A DNA stretch of 41,545 bases. Source: Streptomyces sp. CBMA123 (GTDB taxonomy: Bacteria > Actinomycetota > Actinomycetes > Streptomycetales > Streptomycetaceae). Position 1 is the stretch's first letter; each line of letters starts with the position of its first letter. A model generated the notes under the pieces. That model searched no databases. It had not been told where the DNA came from and was given only the letters and a program-made list of their open reading frames with translations. Made by a program: the position numbers and the translations under genes. Of the stretch, positions 1 to 7,647 are shown piece after piece. The stretch lies in contig NZ_MECK01000608.1 of assembly GCF_014596465.1 (NCBI RefSeq), positions 1 to 41,545 on the forward strand, written 5' to 3'.

Positions 1-836
1 CGGGCGAGCACCTGGTGGCGGGCGGCGTTGTCGGCCAGCGAAGGGTCCCCGCCGCCGGTGCCGGCGATCTTCGGCGCGGCCCAGTCGGCCCAGCCGGCGA
101 GCAGCGCGCGGGCCGCGCCGAGCACCGGGGCCGCGAAGGACAGCCCGTTGACGGCCTTGAGCGGCACCCGGGTGCAGCCGTCGACGGCCCCGGGGCACTC
201 GCCGTCGAGCACCGCCGCGCGGGTGCAGACCCGCTGGTCCGGCACGAACACGTCCGCCACCGTCAGGGTGTTGCTGCCGGTGCCCCGCATGCCGACCGTG
301 AACCAGGTGTCCTGCACCTGGAAGTCCCCCCGCCGCACCGCGAAGTAGCGGGCCACCCGGCCACCGTCCTCCCCCGGGGTCTGGCCGCAGACCAGCGCCC
401 AGTCGGCGAACTCGACGGCGCTCACGAAGGACCACGTGCCGGTCAACCGCCAGCCGCCGGGCGCCCGTTCGGCCCGGCCCAGCGGCATCAGCGCGCCGAC
501 CAGCAGGGTGTCCGGGCCGTCCGCCCAGATCTCCCGCTGCCCGGCGAGCGGCAGGTGCGCGGCCATCCGGGGCACGGTGGCGGTGAGCGCCGCCACCCAG
601 GCGGCCGAGGTGCAGCCCTCCCCCACGGTCGCCACCGCCGCCAGCAGGTCGGCGAAGCCGCCGGCGTCGCCGCCCCAGCGCTCGGGCACGAAGTGCCGGG
701 CGAACCCGGCCGCGACCACGCCGTGCACCACGTCGGGGTGGAGCCGTCGCTGCTGGTCCGCGTCGGCCGCGTGCTTGGCGGCGACCGGTACGAGGTCCAA
801 CGCGCCGCCGGGGAGCGGCAGTCGGGTGTCGGCCAT
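1..836 (-). CDS. ActVA-ORF5-like flavin-dependent hydroxylase (3' end outside window)
   Basis: This is a flavin-dependent monooxygenase of the acyl-CoA-dehydrogenase fold (HsaA/DszC/ActVA-ORF5 group). Family members use reduced flavin from a partner reductase to hydroxylate aromatic rings. About 278 codons are visible from ATG at 836; the C-terminus lies beyond position 1. The translation begins MADTRLPLPGGALDLVPV and contains GEGCTSAAWVAALTA, ADGPDTLLVGALMPLGRA, GTWSFVSAVEFADWALVC and GMRGTGSNTLTV, which match my memory of the ActVA-ORF5 hydroxylase in order and spacing. The start lies 1 base after the stop of the upstream DoxX-like gene (TGA-g-ATG), so the two are probably translationally coupled. 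With the actinorhodin-like PKS nearby, a role in hydroxylating the polyketide aromatic core is likely. The assignment to this enzyme group is firm; the exact substrate is inferred. Confidence 0.8.
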   Translation of the reverse strand, partial: MADTRLPLPGGALDLVPVAAKHAADADQQRRLHPDVVHGVVAAGFARHFVPERWGGDAGGFADLLAAVATVGEGCTSAAWVAALTATVPRMAAHLPLAGQREIWADGPDTLLVGALMPLGRAERAPGGWRLTGTWSFVSAVEFADWALVCGQTPGEDGGRVARYFAVRRGDFQVQDTWFTVGMRGTGSNTLTVADVFVPDQRVCTRAAVLDGECPGAVDGCTRVPLKAVNGLSFAAPVLGAARALLAGWADWAAPKIAGTGGGDPSLADNAARHQVLA

Positions 837-837
837 C

Positions 838-1254
838 TCAGGCTCCTTCCAGGGTCACGGGCGGCGCCGGGTGGGTCGACCGGGCGTCCACGGCCGCGAT
901 CACCAGCCCGCCCAGCAGGCTGACGTTCTTGAGGAACTCGTTGCGCTGGGCCCGCCGCCGCGCCGGGTCCGGCTGGCGCCAGAACCCGTGCACGGCGACC
1001 GTGGTCGGTACCAGGCAGGCGACCAGCAGGGCGCCGCCGGCCACCGGCGCGAGCCCGGTGCCCAGGGCCACCCCGCCCGCGATCATGCCCGCGGCGGTCG
1101 CCCGGGTCGCGGCCTCGGGGTACGGCACCCCGCGCTGCCGGGCGAGTTCGGGCAGCGGGCCGGGCGCGCGGAGCACGCCGTAGCCGCCCACGATGAAGCT
1201 GGTCGCCAGCAACGGCCGGGACAGTCGACTGATGAGCCGGGGTAGGTGTGCCAT
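838..1254 (-). CDS. DoxX-like membrane protein
   Basis: A 138-residue protein beginning MAHLPRLISRLSRPLLATSF. It has about four hydrophobic stretches (near residues 10-27, 50-65, 66-85 and 112-123) and the RNEFLKNVSLLGGL segment typical of actinobacterial DoxX-family membrane proteins. ATG at 1254 is preferred over an in-frame start 16 codons upstream because a GAAGGG ribosome site precedes it and the homologous sequence begins there. It is the first gene of a minus-strand pair and its stop is 1 base before the ActVA-ORF5-like start. DoxX proteins are linked to redox or quinone functions in other systems, but no reaction can be read from this sequence. Its place in front of a flavin hydroxylase suggests support of the same oxidative step; this is inference. 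Confidence 0.72.
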   Translation of the reverse strand: MAHLPRLISRLSRPLLATSFIVGGYGVLRAPGPLPELARQRGVPYPEAATRATAAGMIAGGVALGTGLAPVAGGALLVACLVPTTVAVHGFWRQPDPARRRAQRNEFLKNVSLLGGLVIAAVDARSTHPAPPVTLEGA

Positions 1255-1416
1255 GGGTCGCCCTTCTCGCACGTGTGGAGCGTTGCTCGTGGATCGCCGC
1301 ACTGTTGCGCGTCAGGCTCCGTCGACCGTCTCGAACCGCGCTGGAGGGCGGCTGGACACCGCACCCGCCGTACGGTCCCCCCACAGGTCGGCCGGGCCCC
1401 GGCGGCGGCCATGGAT

Positions 1417-1434
1417 TCGAGCCGGATTCGAGCC
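1417..1434 (+). promoter_or_regulatory. Paired SARP-type heptamers (TCGAGCC x2, 11-bp spacing)
   Basis: Two perfect TCGAGCC copies at 1417-1423 and 1428-1434 are separated by 4 bases, so they repeat every 11 bp on one face of the helix. Because TCGA is symmetric, the other strand carries TCGAATC twice at the same spacing. TCGAGxx at 11-bp intervals is the known site type of ActII-ORF4 and DnrI. A weak -10 (CACGCT, 1443-1448) follows the second copy after exactly 8 bases, the spacing reported for SARP promoters. The site sits between the divergent DoxX-like/hydroxylase pair and the NmrA-like gene. Confidence 0.5.
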
Positions 1435-1475
1435 GCCCCCACCACGCTGAGGCCCGGGTCCTCGCTTTCGGATCT

Positions 1476-1549
1476 TGTCGGATCAGCGCGCGGCTCCCCC
1501 AGCCTTCGGCCGGGAGGTGCCCCCAGTGCGCGCCCGGCACGATCCGACA
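1476..1549. repeat. Palindromic intergenic element
   Basis: TGTCGGATC at 1476-1484 is repeated inverted as GATCCGACA at 1541-1549. Inside lie GCGCGC arms and a core (1492-1525) with CTCCC and GGGAG arms around GCCTTCGGCC. The core resembles a palindromic sequence that I remember from many streptomycete intergenic regions, but I cannot count copies here. It lies in the predicted leader of the NmrA-like gene, in a 366-bp gap whose only other notable content is the heptamer pair at 1417. Confidence 0.5.
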
Positions 1550-1620
1550 GAGGGGGCCCGGCCGCGGGGCACGCCCGTGCCGTCCGCGGCCGTCACGACG
1601 GGCTAGCGAAGGAGTGGGAC

Positions 1621-2496
1621 GTGGCAGCGGACGACAAGTGGGTTCTGGTGCTGGGCGCGACCGGTCGCCAGGGTGGCAGCGCCGCCCGGCACCTGCTGGA
1701 CCGGGGCTGGGGGGTGCACGTCCTGGTCCGCGATCCGGAGAAGCCGGCCGCCCGTGAACTCGCGGCCAAGGGAGCCGTGTTGGTGCGCGGCGAGTTCGAC
1801 GACCGGGACGCTGTCCGGGCGGCGCTGCGGGGAGCGCACGGCCTGTTCACCGTCTTCACCCCGACCCACGGCAACGGCCTGGACGGTGAGGAGCGGCACG
1901 CGGCGCTGTTCGCCGAGGAGGCCGCCCGGGCGGGCGTCGCGCACCTGGTGCACAGCTCGGTCGGCGGGGTGGAGAAGCCCGGCGGGGTCGGCTGGCGGGA
2001 GACCAAGCTCCGCGCGGAGCAGGCGATCCGCTCGGCGCAGCTGCCGACGACCTTCCTGCGGCCGGTCTACTTCATGGAGAACTTCCTGGACCTGCCGCCG
2101 GAGCCGGAGCCGGACGGCACCCTGGTGTTCCGCCGCGGGCTGTACCCGGAGACCAAGCTCCAGGTGCTGGCCTCCCAGGACATCGGCTACTTCGTGGCCG
2201 ACGCCTTCGAGGCCCCTGACGCCTTCGTCGGCCGGAACGTGGAGATCGCCGGCGAGGCCCTGACCGGCCCGGAGATCGCGGCCGCCTTCGCCGCGCACAC
2301 CGGCCGCCCGGCCCGCTACGAGGCCATCCCGCTGGAGGAGTTGGCCAGGAAGGACGTCTGGATGGCGAAGACCTTCGAGTGGTTCAACGAGATCGGCTAC
2401 CGGGCGGACATCCCGGCGCTGCGGGCCGCCCACCCGGGTCTGCTGACCTTCGCCGAGCTGCTGCGCCGCAGCGGCTGGGCGCCGCAGGCCGGCTAG
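1621..2496 (+). CDS. NmrA-like NAD(P)-binding protein
   Basis: A 291-residue NmrA/atypical short-chain dehydrogenase protein. The N-terminus has the Rossmann motif VLVLGATGRQGGSAARHLL, followed by the DRDAVRAALRGAHGLFTV segment and TTFLRPVYFMENF, both typical of the NmrA/HSCARG group. GTG at 1621 is chosen because AAGGAG lies 6 bases upstream; the frame stays open farther upstream but that part is not protein-like. The acyltransferase follows 12 bases after its stop, so they probably form one operon. In the actinorhodin cluster an NmrA-like protein (ActVA-ORF4) is needed for dimerization of the product. This gene could be the counterpart, but many NmrA proteins are general oxidoreductases or redox sensors, so the role is inferred. 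Confidence 0.8.
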   Translation: MAADDKWVLVLGATGRQGGSAARHLLDRGWGVHVLVRDPEKPAARELAAKGAVLVRGEFDDRDAVRAALRGAHGLFTVFTPTHGNGLDGEERHAALFAEEAARAGVAHLVHSSVGGVEKPGGVGWRETKLRAEQAIRSAQLPTTFLRPVYFMENFLDLPPEPEPDGTLVFRRGLYPETKLQVLASQDIGYFVADAFEAPDAFVGRNVEIAGEALTGPEIAAAFAAHTGRPARYEAIPLEELARKDVWMAKTFEWFNEIGYRADIPALRAAHPGLLTFAELLRRSGWAPQAG

Positions 2497-2508
2497 GACC
2501 GCCCGGCG

Positions 2509-3699
2509 ATGAGCGCCCTGACACCCGGCGCCGCGACGACGGCGCCCCGACGTCCGAACCTGCCGACCCTCACCGGGATGCGGTTCCTCGCCTCCGGGAT
2601 GGTCTTCTTCTCGCACGCCTTCTTCCGTTTCCTGCCGAGCAGTTGGACCTCCGGCACCGGCGCGGGCTTCTGGTGGAGCGCCGCCGGGTCGACGGGCGTG
2701 TCGTTCTTCTTCGTCCTCAGCGGCTTCGTGCTCACCTGGTCGGCCCGGCCGGGTGAGCCGGCCCGGGCCTTCTGGCGCCGCCGGCTGTGCAAGATCTACC
2801 CCAACCACCTGGTGACGGCGGTGGCGGCGGTGGTCCTGATGCTGGTCTGCGGGGAGGCCTTCACCGCGGGCCAGTTGGTGCCGAACCTGCTGCTGGTGCA
2901 GTCCTGGATCCCGCGTTTCGACGTGCTCACCGGGATCAACCAGGTGAGCTGGTCGCTGTGCTGCGAGGCGCTGTTCTACCTGCTGTTCCCGCTGCTGCTG
3001 CCGTCGGTCGGCCGGATCCGGGCCGGGCGGCTGTGGTGGTGGGCGGGCGGTGCGGTGCTGGCGGTGTTCTGCGTGCCGGCCGTCTCGGCGCTGCTGCTGT
3101 CGGGTGGTCCGCACATCTCGCCGCGGATGGACTACTCCGTCGACCAGCTGTGGTTCGTCTACTTCTTCCCGGTGATGCGGGCCTTCGAGTTCGTCCTCGG
3201 GATGCTGCTGGCCCGGATCGTGCTGGCCGGGGGGTGGCCGCGGATCGGCCTGCTGCCCGCCGGGCTGCTGTTCCTGGCCGGGTACGCCGGGGCGCTGTAC
3301 GCGCCGGGTCAGTTCGGCACGGCCGCGCTGACGATCGTGCCGCTGGCGCTGCTCATCCCGGCCGGCGCGGTGGCCGATCTGGAGGGCCGGCGCTCGTTCC
3401 TGAGCGGCCGGGTGGCGCTGTGGCTGGGCGAGGTGTCCTTCGCGCTCTACATGGTCCACCAGCTGGTGATCACGTACGGCGCCAAGGCGCTCGGGATCGG
3501 GATGCGGATGTCGGCGCTGGAGGCGACGGCGCTGAGCCTGCCGTTCCTCGCGGCCAGCCTGCTGGCCGCCTGGCTGCTGTACACGCTGGTCGAGCAGCCG
3601 ATGATGCGCCGCTGGTCCCGGGCCCGGAAGCCCGGGACCGCGGCCCCCCGTCCGGCGCGCCCGGAGAAGGCGGGGGCCCCGACCCCGGAGCGCGCCTGA
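2509..3699 (+). CDS. Acyltransferase-3 family membrane protein
   Basis: A 396-residue integral membrane O-acyltransferase (OafA/NolL/MdmB-type family). Members transfer acyl groups from acyl-CoA to sugars or natural products at the membrane. The N-terminal block LTGMRFLASGMVFFSHAFFR contains the expected His, and FFFVLSGFVLTW, NQVSWSLCCEALFYLLFPLL, GEVSFALYMVHQLV and TLVEQPMMRRW follow in family order. About ten membrane helices are visible. The protein ends in a charged, Pro-rich tail. It starts 12 bases after the NmrA-like stop with only a weak ribosome site, suggesting coupling. Macrolide acyltransferases such as MdmB belong here, so acylation of the cluster's polyketide or its sugar is plausible but not shown. 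Confidence 0.85.
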   Translation: MSALTPGAATTAPRRPNLPTLTGMRFLASGMVFFSHAFFRFLPSSWTSGTGAGFWWSAAGSTGVSFFFVLSGFVLTWSARPGEPARAFWRRRLCKIYPNHLVTAVAAVVLMLVCGEAFTAGQLVPNLLLVQSWIPRFDVLTGINQVSWSLCCEALFYLLFPLLLPSVGRIRAGRLWWWAGGAVLAVFCVPAVSALLLSGGPHISPRMDYSVDQLWFVYFFPVMRAFEFVLGMLLARIVLAGGWPRIGLLPAGLLFLAGYAGALYAPGQFGTAALTIVPLALLIPAGAVADLEGRRSFLSGRVALWLGEVSFALYMVHQLVITYGAKALGIGMRMSALEATALSLPFLAASLLAAWLLYTLVEQPMMRRWSRARKPGTAAPRPARPEKAGAPTPERA

Positions 3700-3707
3700 C
3701 GGTGGTC

Positions 3708-5189
3708 TCAGGCCGGCTCGCCCTCGTCCACGAGTTGCGGGGACGAGGGTTCGCCGGGCGGCTGGTCCTGCTGGTGGCGGCGTTCGACGGCCGCCATCAG
3801 CAGGGTCGGCAGCACGGCCAGCACCGCGGCGCCGAAGACCCACCAGAAGGTGTCGCCGAAGGCGGCGGCCTGGGCGGCGGGCTCGGTCTCGCCGGCGAGG
3901 TGCTGCTGGAGCACCACCACGAAGACCGCGGTGCCGACCGAGCCGCCGATCCGCTGCATGACGTTGAGCTGCGGGGTGGCGTCGTTGATCTTGTCCGGGT
4001 CGATGGCGCGGAAGGCCGCGGTCATGGCGGGCATCACGGACAGTCCGATGCCGAGGCCGCGGACCACCATCGCCACGCCGAGCACCCAGTACGAGGTGCC
4101 GTCGGAGATCAGCACGAAGGGCAGGGTGGCGACCACGCTGACCGCCGCGCCGATCACACAGGTGACGCTGCCGATCTTCTCGAACAGCCGGCTGGACATG
4201 CCCATCGCGACCGCCGCACCGAGGCCCTGCGGGGCGAGCAGCAGGCCGGTGTGCGAGGCGTCCTCGTGCCTGACCACCTGGTAGAAGAGCGGCATCAGGA
4301 TCATGCCGCCGTAGGTGGCGGCGCCGAACACGAAGGTGACGAAGGACGCCGAGCTGAACAGCCGGCTGCGGTAGAGCCGCATGTCCAGCAGCGGGTGCGG
4401 CACCCGCAGTGAGCGCAGCACGAACCCGCCGGTGAGCACCAGGCCGGCCAGCAGCGGGATCAGGACCTTGGCCGAGGTCAGGCCCGCGCTGCCGGCTTCG
4501 GACAGGCCGTAGGTGATGCCGACCATGCCGAGGCCGACCAGCAGGAGTCCGGGCAGGTCGAGCGGTCCGGCCTCCTCGCCGACCGGGTCCGGGGGGAGCA
4601 GCCGGGCGGCCAGGAAGAGGCCGATCGCCCCGAGCGGCGCGTTGATCAGGAAGATCCACTGCCAGCCCGCGTGGTCGACCAGCAGGCCGCCGATGGTGGG
4701 CCCGACGACCGGGGTCAGCACCATCGGGATGCCGACCGCGCCCATGACCCGGGCCAGGCCGGCCTGGCCGGCGGTGCGCACCAGGATCATCTGCCCGGCG
4801 GGGATCATCATGCCGCCGCCGATGCCCTGGACGGCGCGGGCGGCGATCAGCGCGCCCACGTTGTCGACCAGGCCGCAGGCGACCGAGGCCAGGGTGAAGA
4901 GCAGCAGTGAGGCGATGTACAGGCGCCGGGCGCCGACCCGGCGGGCGGCCCAGCCGGTCACCGGCAGGACGGCGGCCTGGGCCAGCAGGTAGGCGGTGAC
5001 CACCCACTGGACGGCGTCGAGGGTGGCGTCCAGCTCGGTGGTGAGGGTCTTGAGGGCGACGTTGACGATCGTGGCGTCGAGGAAGGCCAGGACGGCGCCG
5101 ACCAGCACGACGACGACTACCCGCCGGGTCTCCGGCGTCAGTCCCGGATTCTCCACCACGGGCGCTGAGGCGTTCTTGGATGCTTTCAC
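3708..5189 (-). CDS. MFS drug exporter (DHA2, 14-TM type)
   Basis: A 493-residue major facilitator of the EmrB/QacA drug:proton antiporter group. Motifs are present in order: FLDATIVNVAL in helix 1, QWVVTAYLLAQAAVLPVTGW, GARRLYIASLLLFTLASVACG and the motif C region PVVGPTIGGLLVDHAGWQWIF. About 14 hydrophobic helices are visible and the C-terminus is acidic. GTG at 5189 is preferred: a good promoter (TTGACA at 5219-5224, GAGACT at 5196-5201, 17-bp spacer) lies so close that transcription would begin at or near the start codon. It is divergent from a TetR gene, an arrangement like ActR/ActA in the actinorhodin cluster. It probably exports the polyketide or an intermediate. Confidence 0.87.
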   Translation of the reverse strand: MKASKNASAPVVENPGLTPETRRVVVVVLVGAVLAFLDATIVNVALKTLTTELDATLDAVQWVVTAYLLAQAAVLPVTGWAARRVGARRLYIASLLLFTLASVACGLVDNVGALIAARAVQGIGGGMMIPAGQMILVRTAGQAGLARVMGAVGIPMVLTPVVGPTIGGLLVDHAGWQWIFLINAPLGAIGLFLAARLLPPDPVGEEAGPLDLPGLLLVGLGMVGITYGLSEAGSAGLTSAKVLIPLLAGLVLTGGFVLRSLRVPHPLLDMRLYRSRLFSSASFVTFVFGAATYGGMILMPLFYQVVRHEDASHTGLLLAPQGLGAAVAMGMSSRLFEKIGSVTCVIGAAVSVVATLPFVLISDGTSYWVLGVAMVVRGLGIGLSVMPAMTAAFRAIDPDKINDATPQLNVMQRIGGSVGTAVFVVVLQQHLAGETEPAAQAAAFGDTFWWVFGAAVLAVLPTLLMAAVERRHQQDQPPGEPSSPQLVDEGEPA

Positions 5190-5195
5190 AGCAGC

Positions 5196-5232
5196 AGTCT
5201 CAGCCAGTGGTTCGGTTCTGTCAACCAACTGG
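5196..5232 (-). promoter_or_regulatory. Exporter promoter with inverted repeat (putative TetR operator)
   Basis: On the minus strand, -35 TTGACA (5219-5224) and -10 GAGACT (5196-5201) are 17 bp apart. The GTG start at 5189 is six bases beyond the -10, so the transcript is probably leaderless. An imperfect inverted repeat, CCAGTGGTT (5204-5212) and AACCAACTGG (5223-5232), covers the spacer and the -35. It is the best candidate operator for the divergent TetR protein. Confidence 0.6.
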
Positions 5233-5286
5233 ATGACTATCTCGCCTACCCAGATGATGCAGTCACACGTAGGGGTGATGCCGGTG

Positions 5287-5292
5287 TAGACT
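5287..5292 (+). promoter_or_regulatory. -10 element of tetR promoter (leaderless)
   Basis: TAGACT lies six bases before the ATG at 5299, and no ribosome binding site is present in between. This geometry predicts a leaderless mRNA. A -35 is not evident (CACACG at the 17-bp position). The divergent exporter has the same six-base gap. Confidence 0.5.
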
Positions 5293-5298
5293 GCCGCC

Positions 5299-6036
5299 AT
5301 GAGCGAGTCATCGACCGAGGTGGAGAGCAAGCGGCGGCATCCCCGACGGTCCCCCACCCCCGAGGAGCGGCAGCGGGACGCCGACCGCTCCCGACAGGCC
5401 CTGTTGAGCGCCGCACTCGACGAGTTCGCCACGAAGGGCTTCGCCGGCGCCCGCGTCCAGGACATCGCGACCAACGCGGGCGTCAACAAGCAGCTGATCA
5501 ACTACTACTTCGGGGGGAAGGAGGGGCTCTACCGCGAGCTGCAGCGCAGCTGGACGGAGAGCGAGGCCGTCTTCGCCGATCCCGACCTGCCACTGGAGGA
5601 GGTCGCCGCCCGCTACCTCCGGGCGGGGCTCGCCGACCCGAGGCCGGCCCGGCTGATGGTCTGGCGCGGCCTGACCGGCGACGGATCGGCCGCCGACGAG
5701 GTCCACGAGGACGCCACCCTCGCCCAGGACCTCGCCAACCTGCGCCGGGCCCAGGCCCGCGGGGAGATCGCCGCCGACCTCGACCCGGGGTTCGTCCGGC
5801 TCGCCGTGATGGGCATGATCCTCGCCCCCGTGATGCTCCCGCAGACCGCCCGGGAGGTCGCCGGCCTGGCCCCGGACGACCCGGAGTTCGAGCGCTACTA
5901 CGGCGAGCAGCTACGCCGGCTGATCCGCCACCTCGGCGACCCGGCTCAGGCCGAGGGCGACACCGGCACCAGCGCCGGCGCCAGCACCAGCACCGAGACC
6001 GCCACGCCCCCCGAACCCGACGATCGGACGCCGTGA
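5299..6036 (+). CDS. TetR family repressor
   Basis: A 245-residue regulator. After a charged N-terminal extension of about 25 residues, the TetR DNA-binding domain spans about residues 30-80 (RQALLSAALDEFATKGFAGA then VQDIATNAGVNKQLINYYFG, the helix-turn-helix). The rest is a helical ligand-binding domain, and the last 30 residues are a low-complexity tail rich in Ser, Thr, Ala and Glu. It is divergent from the MFS exporter and its TGA overlaps the ATG of the next gene (TGATG), so the two are co-translated. By analogy with ActR/ActA and similar pairs, it probably represses exporter transcription until the polyketide or an intermediate binds. The pairing is seen; the ligand is inferred. Confidence 0.9.
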   Translation: MSESSTEVESKRRHPRRSPTPEERQRDADRSRQALLSAALDEFATKGFAGARVQDIATNAGVNKQLINYYFGGKEGLYRELQRSWTESEAVFADPDLPLEEVAARYLRAGLADPRPARLMVWRGLTGDGSAADEVHEDATLAQDLANLRRAQARGEIAADLDPGFVRLAVMGMILAPVMLPQTAREVAGLAPDDPEFERYYGEQLRRLIRHLGDPAQAEGDTGTSAGASTSTETATPPEPDDRTP

Positions 6037-6470
6037 TGACGACCAATCCGTTCAGCGAGACCGAACTGCGCTACCTGGCCTCCCAGAGCCACGGCCGGCT
6101 GGCCACCGTCGGCCCCGCCGGCGAGCCGCAGAACCGGCCGGTCGGCTTCTCGGTCGACCCCGCCACCGGCGCCATCGACATCGGCGGCCCCAAGCTCGCC
6201 GCCAGTCGCAAGTTCCGCAACGTGGCGGCCAACCCGCTGGTCTCCCTCGTCGTGGACGACTACGCGCCCGAGGGCAGCACCCGCTCGCCCTTCCGCGGCC
6301 GGGGCATCGAGATCCGCGGCCGCGCCGAGGCCCGCTACGACGAGACGCCGGCGAACCCGTACTTCAGCGGCGAGCTGATCCGCATCCACCCCGCCCGGGT
6401 GATCACCTGGAACCTCGACCCGGACGCCCCGGGGGTCGAGGCCCGCGACGTACCGCCGGCCCCCCGGTAG
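6036..6470 (+). CDS. PPOX-class (pyridoxamine oxidase-like) F420/flavin protein
   Basis: A 144-residue single-domain split beta-barrel protein of the pyridoxamine 5'-phosphate oxidase superfamily. The LASQSHGRLATVGPAGEPQN strand, RPVGFSVD and LAASRKFRNVAANPLVSLVVDD are typical of the actinobacterial F420- or flavin-binding branch (TIGR04023-like). ATG at 6036 overlaps the tetR stop; a GTG one codon earlier is also possible. Family members reduce or oxidise small molecules or bind cofactor, and several act in biosynthetic pathways. Because it is coupled to the regulator and near an F420-type oxidoreductase, a redox step on the polyketide is possible. The exact reaction cannot be read from the sequence. 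Confidence 0.78.
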   Translation: MTTNPFSETELRYLASQSHGRLATVGPAGEPQNRPVGFSVDPATGAIDIGGPKLAASRKFRNVAANPLVSLVVDDYAPEGSTRSPFRGRGIEIRGRAEARYDETPANPYFSGELIRIHPARVITWNLDPDAPGVEARDVPPAPR

Positions 6471-6487
6471 CGGACACCGGGGGGCCG
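6457..6487. terminator. Bidirectional terminator hairpin
   Basis: CGGCCCCCCGG (6457-6467) and CCGGGGGGCCG (6477-6487) form a perfect 11-bp stem around a 9-base loop that holds the stop codon of the PPOX gene. It lies between convergent genes and can serve both. No U tract follows. Confidence 0.6.
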
Positions 6488-6503
6488 CCGAGGCGTCAGG
6501 ACC

Positions 6504-7448
6504 TCACCAGGCCTCGCGGGTCAGCTCCGCGAACCGCGCCAGCCGGGTGATCTCCGCCTGGACGCCGCCCGCGCCACGGCGGTTGGACAGCGTGACGTGG
6601 CTGGCCCCGGCCTCCCGCCAGTCGGCCAGGCGCGGGGCCCACTCCTGCTCGGGGACGAGCTGGAGCGGGATCCGCGCCTCGATCCCGAAGGCGTCCGCGT
6701 CCCGGCCGTAGCCGGCGACCAGCTCGCGCAGCCGCCGCACGACCTTCATCCCGGCGCCGGTGTCCCGCATCAGCGGGCCGAACATCCGGAACCCGTCCGC
6801 CAGTCGGGCCATCCGGTCCAGCACGGCCGGCTGCGGCACCCCGCCGTCGGCGAAGGAGCCACCACCCATCCACACCGGCAGCGGCCGCCGCGGCCGGGGG
6901 TTGAGCGCGACCTCGCTCAACCGCACGTACTGGCCGGGGTAGTTGACGAACGGCTCCTCCCAGAGCCGGCGCATCGCCTCGATCTGCTCCTCGATCAGCC
7001 GGCCGCGGACGGCCGGGTCCACGCCCAACGCCCGCACCTCGTCCCGGTTCCAGCCCACGCTCACGGACAGCCGCAGCCGCCCGCCGCTCAGCAGGTCGAC
7101 CTCGGCCGCCTGCTTGGCGGCGAGCGCGACCGGCCGCTGCGGGAGCAGCACCGAGGCGGTCAGTTCCACCCGGGAGGTGATCGCCGCCAGGTAGGCGGCC
7201 TGGACGAAGGACTCGTGCCACGGCGCGCACGGCGAGATCTCCGAGGGCCAGTCGTCCGTCCGGGCCGAGACCACGTGCTCGCCGAAGCCGAGGTGGTCGT
7301 ACCCGAGGTCCTCGAACGCCTGGACGTAGTCCCGGAGTTCGACCGGATCGTCGAAGTAGGGCAGGTCCCCGCCGACCCGCAACCGCCGCTCCGCCCCCGG
7401 ACTGCGGACGACGGCCGACCGCACCTTCTGCTGCTGGACACCGGTCAC
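6504..7448 (-). CDS. LLM-class (luciferase-like) flavin/F420-dependent oxidoreductase
   Basis: A 314-residue TIM-barrel oxidoreductase of the bacterial luciferase-like superfamily. The F420_Rv2161c-type features are visible: DYVQAFEDLGYDHLGFGEHV near residues 35-55, LPQRPVALAAKQAAEVDLLSGGRLRLSVSVGWN, and PLPVWMGGGS. The GTG at 7448 is supported by AAGGAGG located 9 bases upstream; the reading frame stays open farther upstream but without a ribosome site. It is convergent with the PPOX gene and divergent from the methyltransferase. Such enzymes use FMN or F420 to reduce, dehydrogenate or oxygenate. In this cluster it could act in tailoring, for example quinone or enone reduction. The family call is firm and the substrate unknown. 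Confidence 0.82.
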   Translation of the reverse strand: MTGVQQQKVRSAVVRSPGAERRLRVGGDLPYFDDPVELRDYVQAFEDLGYDHLGFGEHVVSARTDDWPSEISPCAPWHESFVQAAYLAAITSRVELTASVLLPQRPVALAAKQAAEVDLLSGGRLRLSVSVGWNRDEVRALGVDPAVRGRLIEEQIEAMRRLWEEPFVNYPGQYVRLSEVALNPRPRRPLPVWMGGGSFADGGVPQPAVLDRMARLADGFRMFGPLMRDTGAGMKVVRRLRELVAGYGRDADAFGIEARIPLQLVPEQEWAPRLADWREAGASHVTLSNRRGAGGVQAEITRLARFAELTREAW

Positions 7449-7572
7449 CGACAACGACCTCCTTCTGCGGAGCCTGGTCACGACGTGCGCGGCCAAGCTT
7501 CCCGTGGAATCACTTGACGAACACTCAAATCCTGCTGGAGTCACGGTACTTCGCTCGAACCGCCGGGAGTAA

Positions 7573-7590
7573 TCCAGCGGAAGTCGAGCG
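7573..7590 (+). promoter_or_regulatory. Possible SARP heptamer pair upstream of methyltransferase
   Basis: TCCAGCG (7573-7579) and TCGAGCG (7584-7590) are separated by 4 bases and repeat at 11 bp. The second is a perfect TCGAGxx and the first has one change. A further TCGAGCG lies alone on the minus strand at 7552-7558, facing the luciferase-like gene. There is no convincing -10 downstream (GACAAA at the 8-base position), so this call is weaker than the pair at 1417. Confidence 0.35.
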
Positions 7591-7647
7591 GCACCTGGGA
7601 CAAACGGGCCAGCGGCACCGCGCCGCGTGTGAGAGAGGAACCACAGG

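Noticed and set aside
1603..5007. A minus-strand open frame of more than 1,100 codons across the NmrA, acyltransferase and MFS genes
   Set aside because: It is antisense to three well-supported genes and has the Arg/Gly/Pro/Gln-rich composition of a shadow frame. No domain can be seen.
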